In this document: piece after piece, positions 27,770 through 36,841 of the stretch
How the letters are laid out: every line of letters begins with the position of its first letter
Numbering within the stretch: the first letter of the stretch is position 1
Source of the DNA: Candidatus Dormiibacterota bacterium
GTDB taxonomy: Bacteria; Chloroflexota; Dormibacteria; Dormibacterales; Dormibacteraceae
Length of the DNA stretch: 64,000 bases
Assembly: GCA_003139695.1 (NCBI GenBank)
Contig: PLJM01000012.1
Coordinates: 1 to 64,000, forward strand
Direction of reading: 5' to 3'
Made by a program: the position numbers and the translations under genes
Notes under the pieces: generated by a model
The model's input: the letters and a program-made list of their open reading frames with translations, nothing else
What the model was told of the DNA's origin: nothing
Database searches by the model: none

Positions 27770-28747
27770 TTAGCCCTCCACCACCCTCAGGGAGGATCGC
27801 ACGACCACGGGCGGCGCCTTTTCTCGCGTCCAGTTCAAGAAGACGATGACTCCCAGCAGCAGAGCGGTGCCCACCAGCTGGATCGGATAGATCGGCTGGT
27901 TGAAGCCCCATGGCGGCGGCGCCGACGCGATGAGCGTGGCAGCGACGGGGTAGGCCATCTCGGCGATCGTCGCCAGCGAGGCCGGCGTCTTCGACAGCGC
28001 GCGGTAATAAAGGAGCAGCGCCAGCAGCCCAGGCACGATGGCGATCGCCAGCAGGTTGGGCACGAAGTCGCTGAACCGGTAGTGGCCGAAACCGCCGAGC
28101 CCGTTCTGCACCAGGACCACGACGATGAGCACTGGCAGCGCAAGAGTGAAGCGCAGCGCCGTCATGCTCCAGAAGGAAATCGAGCCGAGTGCAAAACGTC
28201 CAAGCACTGTGCCGCTGGCCCAAAGGACTGCCGCGCCCAGTGCCAAAAGCCCAACCTCGATGCGCCCGTTCTGCAGAGCCGAGATCGGTGACAGCGGGTC
28301 GCTGGCGAAAACGACCATGTAGACAGCGATGATCGCAACCGCGGCCGCCGGCCAGAACCACGGCCGCCGGCGCTCGCCGAGGACGATCCAGGCCAGCACG
28401 ATCGCGATCAAGGGCTGGGTCTGCTGCAGCACGAACGTCTCCGCGAACAGCTGATGCTGGGCGGCGATCGCGAACGATGCAGTGAAAAGGATCGTCGCCA
28501 GCGCCTGCGCGCCTGCCGCGATGATCCCCACCGCCGTCCAGCCCCGCGCGCCTAATAGCCGGAGCTCTTGGCGGCTGCGAATCAGCACGGGCAGCAGGAA
28601 AAAGGTGATGAGCGCGTCCTCGGCGACGACTATCTGGGTTGCGCTGAGGTGCTGGACCAGCTGGTTGCGAAAGTAGGCGTCCGACGCCCACATGGTCGCC
28701 GCGAGCGCCACAAACACGACCGCATAACGATCGATTACCCGATTCAT
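27770..28747 (-). CDS. EamA/DMT-superfamily transporter
   Basis: A 325-residue protein with ten predicted helices in two EamA repeats (first ending near ERRRPWFWPAAAVAIIAVYMV, second ending near GTALLLGVIVFLNW). DMT proteins export amino acids or other metabolites; the substrate is open. The ATG at 28747 (MNRVIDRY) marks the start of the first helix; the longer frame is unlikely. It follows the PaiB-like gene by 43 bp. Confidence 0.88.
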   Translation of the reverse strand: MNRVIDRYAVVFVALAATMWASDAYFRNQLVQHLSATQIVVAEDALITFFLLPVLIRSRQELRLLGARGWTAVGIIAAGAQALATILFTASFAIAAQHQLFAETFVLQQTQPLIAIVLAWIVLGERRRPWFWPAAAVAIIAVYMVVFASDPLSPISALQNGRIEVGLLALGAAVLWASGTVLGRFALGSISFWSMTALRFTLALPVLIVVVLVQNGLGGFGHYRFSDFVPNLLAIAIVPGLLALLLYYRALSKTPASLATIAEMAYPVAATLIASAPPPWGFNQPIYPIQLVGTALLLGVIVFLNWTREKAPPVVVRSSLRVVEG

Positions 28748-28790
28748 CGGCCCTATTTCAAACGGGCCCGGCGCGCGATTGCTTCCACCT

Positions 28791-29411
28791 TCACGGTCGC
28801 GGCCGATCCTGAAGCGAGGCCTCGATGACCTCGGCCGCCCGGACATCGCCGGCGCGCCCGCTTTCCCGAAGGTGGTCGGCGACTTTCTGCTTGGTCTCGG
28901 CCGTGCCGGCCGGGCCCGTTTTGAACTTGATGTGGCTCCTCACGATCCGCAGCCGCATGGTGGCGAGCCGCCGCAATCGCGCGCCATAGAACTCGCCCAC
29001 CCGGACGGGCTCGTAGGTGGCGCCTGGCTCGTATGAGCGCAGGAGGCGCTGCAGCGCGCCGGCGACGTCCTCTGGATCGGTTGAGATTCGCTCCGCATCA
29101 CACTCGAAGGCCACGGCTCGGAAGTGCAGGGTTGCGCGTCCGGCATCTCGTTCGTCGACCCAATGATGGGGCGACCACGCCAGATAGTCCGAGACGAAGA
29201 ACGTGACGTGCGGGTTCGCTCTCACTGCGTCAAATGTCGGGTCGGCCTGCACGCAATGCAGCTCGATGACGTCGTCTGTCCTGACGAAGGGCAGGATGCT
29301 CACCTGCGGATACCCTTCGGGAGGGCACGCGATCAGCGTGCCGTGGCGCATCTCCGCCACGAATCGGTCGGCGGCCTGCTGATCGGGTGGGTAATTGGAG
29401 CTGGCGAACAC
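28791..29411 (-). CDS. PaiB-like FMN-binding protein
   Basis: A 206-residue protein of the PaiB family with a split-barrel FMN-binding fold: MFASSNYPPDQQAADRFV, then GTLIACPPEGYPQVSILPFV, then HVTFFVSDYLAWSPHHWVDE. PaiB was described as a negative regulator of sporulation and protease genes in Bacillus, but many members are probably flavin enzymes. It lies upstream of the DMT exporter on the same strand. Confidence 0.8.
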   Translation of the reverse strand: MFASSNYPPDQQAADRFVAEMRHGTLIACPPEGYPQVSILPFVRTDDVIELHCVQADPTFDAVRANPHVTFFVSDYLAWSPHHWVDERDAGRATLHFRAVAFECDAERISTDPEDVAGALQRLLRSYEPGATYEPVRVGEFYGARLRRLATMRLRIVRSHIKFKTGPAGTAETKQKVADHLRESGRAGDVRAAEVIEASLQDRPRP

Positions 29412-29436
29412 CTCACCAGTTTCGCTCAGTGCGCGG

Positions 29437-30729
29437 CTAGCAGGCTTGGGCGTTGTGTCCGAATGCTGCGTACAGGCCGCCGATGCCTGTCGTCATCGAT
29501 CCCGCGTACGTGTAAAGACCAGGTGCCGGCGCGAGTCCGGGGTCCTCCCCGTCGCGAGCAAACCAGTTGAGGAAGACCTCATCCTGTGGGTGCCAGACAT
29601 AGCCGGCCGCAGGATTGGGGTTGCCCGGCATCGAAAACCACACCCCGGACAGAACATCCCCGGTCTCGAGATCGGAAGCACATGCGCCGGGCGGGGCGGT
29701 TGGGATCTGGTACGGCTGAACCAGATTGATGCCGAACGGATTGTCGATCCACTCGGCGACCTCGTGGCTTAGGGAGTTGATGTCGGAAAGGCCCACGTAC
29801 GGAGGAGTCCGAAAAGTATTGGGCGTGAGATACGCCGCGTAGACGAACGTACGGATCTTGTCTTTACCGGCGAGGGAGATCGGCGCATCGCTGGCCGGCG
29901 AGCCTGCACCGTGGCCGCCAACGATGCAGCAGTGAAGGAGGTTGCCGTCCGAGTAGAGGCCGACGTTGTTGGTCAGAAAGATCGGAAGGGTGGTGGGCTT
30001 GAGTTTCATGTCGTCGATCACCGCCGCGAGGCGCCCCCTGAACCAGGTCGAATCGACTCGACCGAGCAGCACCCCGACAGGGTTCAATACGGCGACACCC
30101 TCGGTCTCAGGAACATGGATCGTCACTGTCTTGGCGACGCGCGGCCGGCCGAGAATGATGTGATACCCGGTTCCGACCTTGCCAAACTGAGCCCGGGCGA
30201 AGGCGTCGCCGAACTGGACCGCGGTATCGCTTGAGATCGGGAAGTCGGTTGGCGTGAAGATGGGCGAGGCGACGGTGTCGGCCACGTTGTCCGCACCATT
30301 CATCGACACGGACAGCGCCGTTGGGTAGTAGTTGAGAGGCGAGATGTTGAGGACGGATACGTCCTGGTCCCCGGCCACGAACTTAAACCTCAGCGGGACG
30401 ATCATCGTATCGACCGTTGTCGACCGCCCAAGGCGGGGATCCGAGCCGACCATCGTGAAGGGATACGTGACCCCGTTGGTGGGGTCTTTGAAGCTCGAGC
30501 TCCAATAAGGGACCGTCCGCGGCTTCCTGGTCGAGGCGTTCCCGTTATCGGATGAATCGGACGATGAGGAGTTAGCCCCTTTTTCGCCGCTCGATGCAAA
30601 AACGCCTGCCGACGGGAGCAGCGTGGACACCAGCAGCGCCAGGCCGCACAGCACCCAAGCCACACCCAGCTTTCGAGACTTCAACGACCCACTCCCATCC
30701 TCGTGACTTCGGGCACTTGTGCCCCGCAT
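29437..30729 (-). CDS. Secreted protein with HEVAEW motif
   Basis: A 430-residue protein. A signal peptide is clear at about 17-47 (LKSRKLGVAWVLCGLALLVSTLLPSAGVFA), followed by a Ser/Asn-rich linker and a large extracytoplasmic domain. Near residue 335 SLSHEVAEWIDNPFG resembles a metal-binding HExxx helix, and GNLLHCCIVGGHGAG lies before it. Similar secreted proteins of unknown role occur in soil bacteria. A metallopeptidase-like role is a guess only. Confidence 0.7.
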   Translation of the reverse strand: MRGTSARSHEDGSGSLKSRKLGVAWVLCGLALLVSTLLPSAGVFASSGEKGANSSSSDSSDNGNASTRKPRTVPYWSSSFKDPTNGVTYPFTMVGSDPRLGRSTTVDTMIVPLRFKFVAGDQDVSVLNISPLNYYPTALSVSMNGADNVADTVASPIFTPTDFPISSDTAVQFGDAFARAQFGKVGTGYHIILGRPRVAKTVTIHVPETEGVAVLNPVGVLLGRVDSTWFRGRLAAVIDDMKLKPTTLPIFLTNNVGLYSDGNLLHCCIVGGHGAGSPASDAPISLAGKDKIRTFVYAAYLTPNTFRTPPYVGLSDINSLSHEVAEWIDNPFGINLVQPYQIPTAPPGACASDLETGDVLSGVWFSMPGNPNPAAGYVWHPQDEVFLNWFARDGEDPGLAPAPGLYTYAGSMTTGIGGLYAAFGHNAQAC

Positions 30730-30800
30730 TTAGGGGCTGTGCGAAGAATAAGGGCGGACAGGAGACTTTTCATCTCCCTTAACGCGAATTCTTGTGAGGC

Positions 30801-32366
30801 TTAGCCTTCGTCCTCGGCGACCGCCGACTCCAGGGCGATGTCGGGGTGCTGCACCACGTAAACCTCTTCGCGGCGGTCGTGGCCTTCCAGCCGGCGCTTG
30901 CCGACGCTGACCAACCTGATGTCGTCTCGAAGGATGTCGGCCACGATGGAGTAGGTCGCCTCGGACACCAGGATCTGGTTGCCGACCGCGCGTCGGCGCA
31001 GCTTGGCGCACCGGTTGACGGCGGGCGCCCGGTAGTCCCGATCCTGCGCGTCGGCCTCCCCGGTGAGCACCGCCATGCGGACGCTGATGGGGATCTTGTC
31101 GGTCCATGGTTCGGTCATGAGCGCCTTCTGGGCGTCGAAGGCCGCCGCCACCGCGTCCGTCGCCCGGAGGAAGACGGCGAAGAAGCTGTCCCCCTCCCCT
31201 CGTTCCTTGAGCACCACGCCTCCGTTGCCCTCGATGGCCGCGGTCAGCAGCTGGTCGTGGCGCTTCATCGCCGCGTACATCTGCGCCCGCTTCTGGAGCC
31301 AGATCGGCGTCGACTCGACGACATCGGTCATCAAGAAGGTGACCACGCCGTCCGGCAGGAGCTCGCCGTTGACCGGCCCGGGGGCCGTCAGGGCGACGTC
31401 GCCCGTACCGTCCCTTGGGTTCAGGTTGCTGACAACTGCCAGATAGTCGTCCATGGTCTTGGCCCGGCGGAAGAAGTGGACGTTGTAGGAAGGGAGGTAG
31501 CTCCAGCTCGAAAAGCCGTCCACCACGTCACCGTCCCGGCAGATGTCGGGGGCCAGGCTGAGCAACCGCCCCAGCTTGGCCGTGGTCGGCGGATCGAGGT
31601 TGAGCTCTCGGGCCGCGTCGTCGCTAGTCACCCTGTCGACGGCTTGGTCGGCGTCGACGGCCAGGCGGATCGCCTGGACAAAAATGTCGAGCTCGCCCTG
31701 GGTGTCTCGGGAGCGGTGAAGCTGATCCAGGCTCAGCCTGACCTCGGATTCGCCGTTGGACGCCTCTTCCGGCGCGAATATCGCGATCACGCGCTCGAAG
31801 GTCTCGTCCACGGCGAACTCACGCGTCGCCCCCTGGTAGAGCTCGCCGACTGTAGGCCACCGACCGTTGGCGACGAAGTAGCTCGCTGCCGCCTGCTCGT
31901 AGAGCCAGCCCGAACCGTTCAGCTGCAGGTCCACGCCCAGGGCGACCTCCAGGAAGCCGACCATCGTGCGGTAGAGCTCCTGGACGAAGACGAGACCACC
32001 CACCCCCGCGACCTTGATCTCGCCGTCGAGCCCGAGCGAAGGGTTGGGCTTGGACGCTCCGTCGCTGTAGGTGAAGGCTTCGACCGCGACCAGGTCGCCG
32101 TGGTTTCGCAGCTTGATCCTGGTCTGCGAAACGCGCTGCCCAGGCCCTGTGACGTCGGGGTTGTCGGCCACGTGAACCAGGCCGCCCCGACCCCATGCGC
32201 GCTGGATCGGCGTGCGAAGCTGGGAGACGAGCGAGTAAAAGCGCTGAATGAAGACCAGCGCCTCTTTGCCAACACCCGTGTCGTAGCCGTCCTGGCGGAC
32301 GGCACGCAGGTCCCCCTCCCAGGCGGCTGTGATAGCACCCCTCAAAACAACGACGCCGGGCTGCAT
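30801..32366 (-). CDS. Class III adenylate/guanylate cyclase with unknown N-terminal region
   Basis: A 521-residue protein. The class III cyclase domain is at about 340-505: FLMTDVVEST with metal-binding Asp348, KERGEGDSFFAVF with Lys387 and Asp393, and APAVNRCAKL with Asn451. Lys387 suggests ATP as substrate. The first 335 residues have no recognised domain; they contain VFIQRFYSLVSQLRTPIQRAWG and LVFVQELYRTMVGFLEVALG, two similar helices that hint at an internal repeat. There is no membrane segment. It is divergent from the acylase gene. Confidence 0.85.
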   Translation of the reverse strand: MQPGVVVLRGAITAAWEGDLRAVRQDGYDTGVGKEALVFIQRFYSLVSQLRTPIQRAWGRGGLVHVADNPDVTGPGQRVSQTRIKLRNHGDLVAVEAFTYSDGASKPNPSLGLDGEIKVAGVGGLVFVQELYRTMVGFLEVALGVDLQLNGSGWLYEQAAASYFVANGRWPTVGELYQGATREFAVDETFERVIAIFAPEEASNGESEVRLSLDQLHRSRDTQGELDIFVQAIRLAVDADQAVDRVTSDDAARELNLDPPTTAKLGRLLSLAPDICRDGDVVDGFSSWSYLPSYNVHFFRRAKTMDDYLAVVSNLNPRDGTGDVALTAPGPVNGELLPDGVVTFLMTDVVESTPIWLQKRAQMYAAMKRHDQLLTAAIEGNGGVVLKERGEGDSFFAVFLRATDAVAAAFDAQKALMTEPWTDKIPISVRMAVLTGEADAQDRDYRAPAVNRCAKLRRRAVGNQILVSEATYSIVADILRDDIRLVSVGKRRLEGHDRREEVYVVQHPDIALESAVAEDEG

Positions 32367-32706
32367 AGGCTGCTTGCTCTCCTAAACCGGGCGTTCGACC
32401 CAGATTTGCCGGATTACGCGATAGGACAGGTAGTCTGCCCCAAGTGAGGTCTGCTACATCCAACGTTTCAGAGTGCGCTGCGGGTCTGCAAAAGGGTTGC
32501 AGCCTTCACCCACCCCGTGGGATGTGTACCGGGTGACGGGTCACGACGGCCACCGAGGACCTCCTCTACCTTTATATACGGGGTAGCGACGCCTCGTCGC
32601 CACTTGGGCACTATTGGTCGGAGCCCAGGTCGTTATTGGCGCCGTTCGGGCCCATTTGGTCGCCTCAGCGCACGGTCCGATCACCGTTGGCTCACACTTT
32701 TCCTCA
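32367..32706. other. Divergent control region between cyclase and acylase
   Basis: It must hold promoters for both genes. Visible items are TGCAA-AAGGG-TTGCA, a short inverted repeat near 32488-32502, and an AT-rich TTTATATAC near 32569. No clear -35/-10 pair was fixed. The first part also lies in an open frame that reaches the acylase from 32614. Confidence 0.4.
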
Positions 32707-35277
32707 GTGACGCTCGACCCCGCCGGCGAGGCCCCTCTTAAAACTGACGACCCAAAAACCCCCGACATTCCGGACCTGCCTACCCACACGCAAAGCGCCC
32801 GACGCTGCCCACGCCGCTCCCGGAGCGCGATCAACGCCCTCTTGGCCCTCCTTGTCTCCGGTGCCGTCCTCTACGCCTCCTTCATCGGCGCCGGCCCTCT
32901 CCCGGCCCTCGGCACCGCCTTCAACCCCGCCACCGGCGCCTGGACCATGGCCGCCGACGCCGCCACCGTCCAGAGCCAAACCCTCACCATCCCAGGCCTC
33001 CAGCAACCGGTCCGAGTCATGTTCGAAAAGGACGGCACCGCCCACGTCGTAGCGCAAACCGACGCCGACCTCTTCCTCGCCGTGGGCTACGTGCACGCCC
33101 GCTTCCGCCTCTTCCAGATGGACCTGGAGCGCCGCCAGGGCGAGGGCCTTCTGTCGCAGGTCGTCGGCAAGGCCGCGCTGGACAGCGACCGCTTCGAGCT
33201 ACAGCTCGGCCTCCTGAGAACCGCGCAGCTGGAATGGGCCCAAGCCGACGACACCACCAAAGTCGCGCTGACCGCCTACGCCAAGGGCGTCAACGACAGG
33301 ATCGACGAGGCGAAGAAAACGCATCAGCTCGACGTGATGTTCACGTTGCTCGGCTACCAGCCCCAGCCATGGACGCCGATCGACACCCTCATCGTCAAAG
33401 GCGATATGACGCAGACGCTCAACTTCACCGATACGCCACTGGTGATGGCGCTCCTCAACAAGTCTCTCGGCCCGGACCTCACCCAGCAATGGTTCCCGGT
33501 CCTCCCCCCGAACCCGCAATCGCCCTACGACCCGGGCCCCTATCCGACCCAGGCCAAGCCCGCCCCGATCACCGTCCTGAGCTCGGTCACCGACTCCGAA
33601 GCCGCGACTGCGCTAGCCCTGCACAACCGGCTGGCGAACCTCCCGCCAGGCCTCGTCGCCACCGGCGGCGCCAGCAACAACTGGGCGGTGGCCGGAGCCA
33701 AGAGCGTGAGCGGCGGTGCGCTGATGGCGGGCGACCCCCACCTCCACCTCACCCTGCCTTCGATCTGGTTCCAGCTGACCGAGGACTCGCCCGACTATCA
33801 CACGAGCGGCGTCAGCATCCCCGGCACACCAGTGGTGCTGATCGGCCACAACCAGCACATCTCCTGGAGCCTGACCGACGCCCAGAACCAGCAGACCTTC
33901 TTCTACGAGGAGAAGGAGGACAGCGCTCATCCAGGCCAGTACTTCTGGAAGGACGCGTGGCACAACTACACTTCGGTCAGCTACGACATCCCCGTCCTGG
34001 GCGGCACCACCGACCACCTTGTCGTAAAGCTCAGCACTCATGGACCGGTGATCAGCGAGCGCGGCCTGACCACATCGGTGTGGTGGGCGGGCAACATTCC
34101 ATCGCAGGACTTCAGCGTCCTGATGCATGTCGGCCAGGCTTCCAACTACCAGGAGTTTCGCGACGCGTTGCGCGACTGGCACTCGCCGACGCACAACTTC
34201 GTCTACGCGGATGATGCGGGCAACATCGGCCTGATCTCCGCGGGCTACTACCCGCTGGTGGCGCAGGGCCAGCCGTGGCTGCCGATGCCGGGCACCGGCG
34301 AGTACGACGTCACCGGCACCGTGCCCTACGACGACATCCCGCAGATCTACGACCCGCCGAGCAACATCGTGTGGAGCGCGAACCAGCGACAGGTCGGGCC
34401 CGACTACCCGTACTACATCGGCACTGCCTCGAACTTCTTCGACCCCGGTTACCGGGCGAACGAGATCAAGCGCGTGCTCAGCCAGCCGGGCAAGCTCAGC
34501 GCCGCGGACATGATGGCGCTGCAGACTGACACGCGCGATTTCCTCGCGTCAGAGATCACACCGATCCTCGTACAGGCGCTGGCCGGCGATCAGCTCACAT
34601 CATCCGAACAACAGGCGCGCGATCTGCTGGCGGGTTGGGACTTCCGGATGGAAACGAACTCGGCAGCGGCATCGATCTGGTCAACCTTCTGGCAGTCGTA
34701 CCTCTCGCAAACGTTCGATCCCACGTGGAAGGCCAAGAACGTCACGGTGGACCGGCACGAGCTGGACGATGCGCTGGGTCAGTACCTGGAGGCGTCGACG
34801 ATCGCCGGCGGGAGGCCGTCCTGCCCTCCGAATGCCATCTGTGAGCCACCACCCCCGCCAGCGCCCCCATTGGGCGCGCTCCGCTCCGCGTTCCACGCCG
34901 CGTTCTCAACGCTGAGCACCAAGCTGGGCGGCGATCCCGGGTCGTGGACGTGGGGCAAGCTCCACACCCGCGTGCTCGAGAACCTCGCGCAAATCTCGGG
35001 TCTCAATTACGGTCCGCGGCCCGACCGCGGCGACGGCAACACCCCTCTGGCCGCGGGCGGCGATCCCTCGACCCACGGCCCGAGCTGGCGGATGGTCGTC
35101 GACTGGGGCACCAAGACCTTCAGCGGCATCTATCCCGGTGGGCAGAGCGAGAACCCCGCTTCGACGTGGTACGAGAACAAGGTTGGCGCGTGGTGGAGCG
35201 GCCTGTACGCGCCGATGCTGTCCGCCGACGAAGCGTCATTCGCACCTGGCGTGACGACCTGGGCGATGCAGCCATGA
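32707..35277 (+). CDS. Penicillin acylase-family Ntn hydrolase
   Basis: An 856-residue precursor from GTG 32707 (the frame is open from TTG 32614). One membrane segment or signal anchor lies at about 42-62 (INALLALLVSGAVLYASFIGAG). The autoprocessing site is GGA-SNNWAV with Ser323 as the nucleophile of the beta chain, typical of the family (penicillin G acylase, AHL acylase, cephalosporin acylase). DPHL, ISWSLT and HNFVYAD follow as in other members. The substrate could be an amide such as an acyl-homoserine lactone or antibiotic. A proline stretch (CEPPPPPAPP) near 720 is unusual. It overlaps the small membrane protein gene by 4 bp. Confidence 0.9.
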   Translation: MTLDPAGEAPLKTDDPKTPDIPDLPTHTQSARRCPRRSRSAINALLALLVSGAVLYASFIGAGPLPALGTAFNPATGAWTMAADAATVQSQTLTIPGLQQPVRVMFEKDGTAHVVAQTDADLFLAVGYVHARFRLFQMDLERRQGEGLLSQVVGKAALDSDRFELQLGLLRTAQLEWAQADDTTKVALTAYAKGVNDRIDEAKKTHQLDVMFTLLGYQPQPWTPIDTLIVKGDMTQTLNFTDTPLVMALLNKSLGPDLTQQWFPVLPPNPQSPYDPGPYPTQAKPAPITVLSSVTDSEAATALALHNRLANLPPGLVATGGASNNWAVAGAKSVSGGALMAGDPHLHLTLPSIWFQLTEDSPDYHTSGVSIPGTPVVLIGHNQHISWSLTDAQNQQTFFYEEKEDSAHPGQYFWKDAWHNYTSVSYDIPVLGGTTDHLVVKLSTHGPVISERGLTTSVWWAGNIPSQDFSVLMHVGQASNYQEFRDALRDWHSPTHNFVYADDAGNIGLISAGYYPLVAQGQPWLPMPGTGEYDVTGTVPYDDIPQIYDPPSNIVWSANQRQVGPDYPYYIGTASNFFDPGYRANEIKRVLSQPGKLSAADMMALQTDTRDFLASEITPILVQALAGDQLTSSEQQARDLLAGWDFRMETNSAAASIWSTFWQSYLSQTFDPTWKAKNVTVDRHELDDALGQYLEASTIAGGRPSCPPNAICEPPPPPAPPLGALRSAFHAAFSTLSTKLGGDPGSWTWGKLHTRVLENLAQISGLNYGPRPDRGDGNTPLAAGGDPSTHGPSWRMVVDWGTKTFSGIYPGGQSENPASTWYENKVGAWWSGLYAPMLSADEASFAPGVTTWAMQP

Positions 35278-35642
35278 AAGGCTGGCTGCTGCTTTTCGCT
35301 CTGGTTGGCGGCACCGCCATCGCCTTGGGCGGAGTGTTGGTCGGAGCGTGGTGGCTCGCGTTCCCCGCCGGCATGCTCGTCGGCATCACCGTCCCGCAGG
35401 CGCGATTGGGCGTCCCGGCGGGGGCGCTCGCCGGCCTGCTTGGTTGGAGCGTCCCACTGCTCGTGATCCAGGTCCGCAACGGACTCGGCTCATCGGCGAG
35501 CAGCCTCGCGGCGATCATGGGGTTCACGGGTCAGCCGGCGATCCCGGTCATCCTTACTTGTCTGGTCGGCCTTTTGCTCGGCTTGACAGGCGCGTGGCTC
35601 GCGTCAGCCCTTCGAGGCCTGCTGGTCCCGGCGACTCGCTAA
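35274..35642 (+). CDS. Small hydrophobic membrane protein
   Basis: A 122-residue protein with about four helices (MKGWLLLFALVGGTAIALGG to LVGLLLGLTGAWLASALRG). The ATG overlaps the acylase stop (ATGA), so the two are made together. It may anchor or assist the acylase; no family was recognised. Its stop overlaps that of the convergent beta-propeller gene. Confidence 0.75.
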   Translation: MKGWLLLFALVGGTAIALGGVLVGAWWLAFPAGMLVGITVPQARLGVPAGALAGLLGWSVPLLVIQVRNGLGSSASSLAAIMGFTGQPAIPVILTCLVGLLLGLTGAWLASALRGLLVPATR

Positions 35643-36841
35643 CAGCACGCCTTCATGCCTGTCCCCGGCGACTCGATTGCCGTCCAAAGGAGGCCTCCGT
35701 CAGTGGTTCGTGTGATGCCACCCCTGACAGTGCCATAGCCAAGCTGCGGATCGGCGAACACGAAGTCGGCCGCGATCGGCGCCGCCTGTGAATAGGCGGA
35801 TGCATACAGGTGCCAGGACGCTCCGGCATCGGTTGTCTCGACCAACTGTCCAGGCGCGCCCAGCTGGAGCCAGCGTGACGCAGTCACCAAGACTATCGAG
35901 TTGCTTGCGTCCTTTCCCCGAGCAAGGTAGGTCCACGTCGCACCTCCGTCGGTCGAGCGAAACGCATATTCAACACTCCCGGATTCCTGATATCCGACGA
36001 CCGGTAGAAGGAGGGTCGGTCCGAAAGCGCGCACAAGTCCTGGCTGCAAGTTAAAGCCCGCGCCGACGGATTTGAACCCGGGGGGATCCGGCAGCGGCTT
36101 TCCAGCGATCCAATTTCGTCCGCCATCGATCGTGTAATAGATCACCGGCGCTCGGTTTGGGTCGAACCCATCCAGGAAACCACGATTCGAATCGACGAAC
36201 GAGAGCTCGCCCTTGCACTGGCTGTCTGAAACCCCCTTTGTGCCGAGGGATTCCCAGGTCTTGCCCCCATCAGTCGTATGCCAGATCTGCACCACCTCAG
36301 CGTTGCATTGCGTCTCAGGCGAGCCGCCTGTGCTCAGCCAACCTTCCTGGTCGCTTACGAACGAAAGTTGAGGCCTCGGATAACCTGACATGAAATTCGG
36401 CGGCGTAGGCCTCTGCTGCCACGTCTCACCGCGATCCGTCGAGCGGTACAGATACTGGTCGACCATCAGCGCCCACACCACGGACGAGGAAGGCGCGCTC
36501 AGTTGGGCGCTGGCCGGCAGCGCGATCCGCCCTGGTGGCTTGGCGAGGACTCCGGCCACCGGCACAGAGGTCTGCGCGGGTGTTGGCTCAGGGCTCGCTG
36601 TGGCGGTCGGTGTCGTCGCTGCGACGGGTGGCGGTTGGTTGCGAGCCTGCCGCGCGAGCAGCAGGACACCTACCGTCGCAAACACGAGCACCACCGCCGC
36701 GACTGCGGCCAGCGCCGGCAGAAAGTTGGAGGTCGGCCTCCCTTCGGCCAGCGCCGACGACAACCTGGCGCGAAACTCGGGTGACACACCTTCGCTCCGC
36801 GAATCCAACGCACGTCGCAGCTCGCGCTCTTCTGGTGTCAT
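35639..36841 (-). CDS. Anti-sigma-like membrane protein with beta-propeller domain
   Basis: A 400-residue protein. The first 45 residues are cytoplasmic (MTPEERELRRALDSRSEGVSPEFRARLS), then one helix at about 45-64, a Thr/Pro linker, and an outside domain with Ycf48/BNR-type repeats (YRSTDRGETW, WHTTDGGKTW, YYTIDGGRNW, FRSTDGGATW, VETTDAGASW, TRTTDGGLLW). It overlaps the ECF sigma gene by 4 bp, so a role as its membrane anti-sigma partner with an external sensor propeller is likely, although no classical zinc anti-sigma motif is seen. Confidence 0.75.
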   Translation of the reverse strand: MTPEERELRRALDSRSEGVSPEFRARLSSALAEGRPTSNFLPALAAVAAVVLVFATVGVLLLARQARNQPPPVAATTPTATASPEPTPAQTSVPVAGVLAKPPGRIALPASAQLSAPSSSVVWALMVDQYLYRSTDRGETWQQRPTPPNFMSGYPRPQLSFVSDQEGWLSTGGSPETQCNAEVVQIWHTTDGGKTWESLGTKGVSDSQCKGELSFVDSNRGFLDGFDPNRAPVIYYTIDGGRNWIAGKPLPDPPGFKSVGAGFNLQPGLVRAFGPTLLLPVVGYQESGSVEYAFRSTDGGATWTYLARGKDASNSIVLVTASRWLQLGAPGQLVETTDAGASWHLYASAYSQAAPIAADFVFADPQLGYGTVRGGITRTTDGGLLWTAIESPGTGMKACC

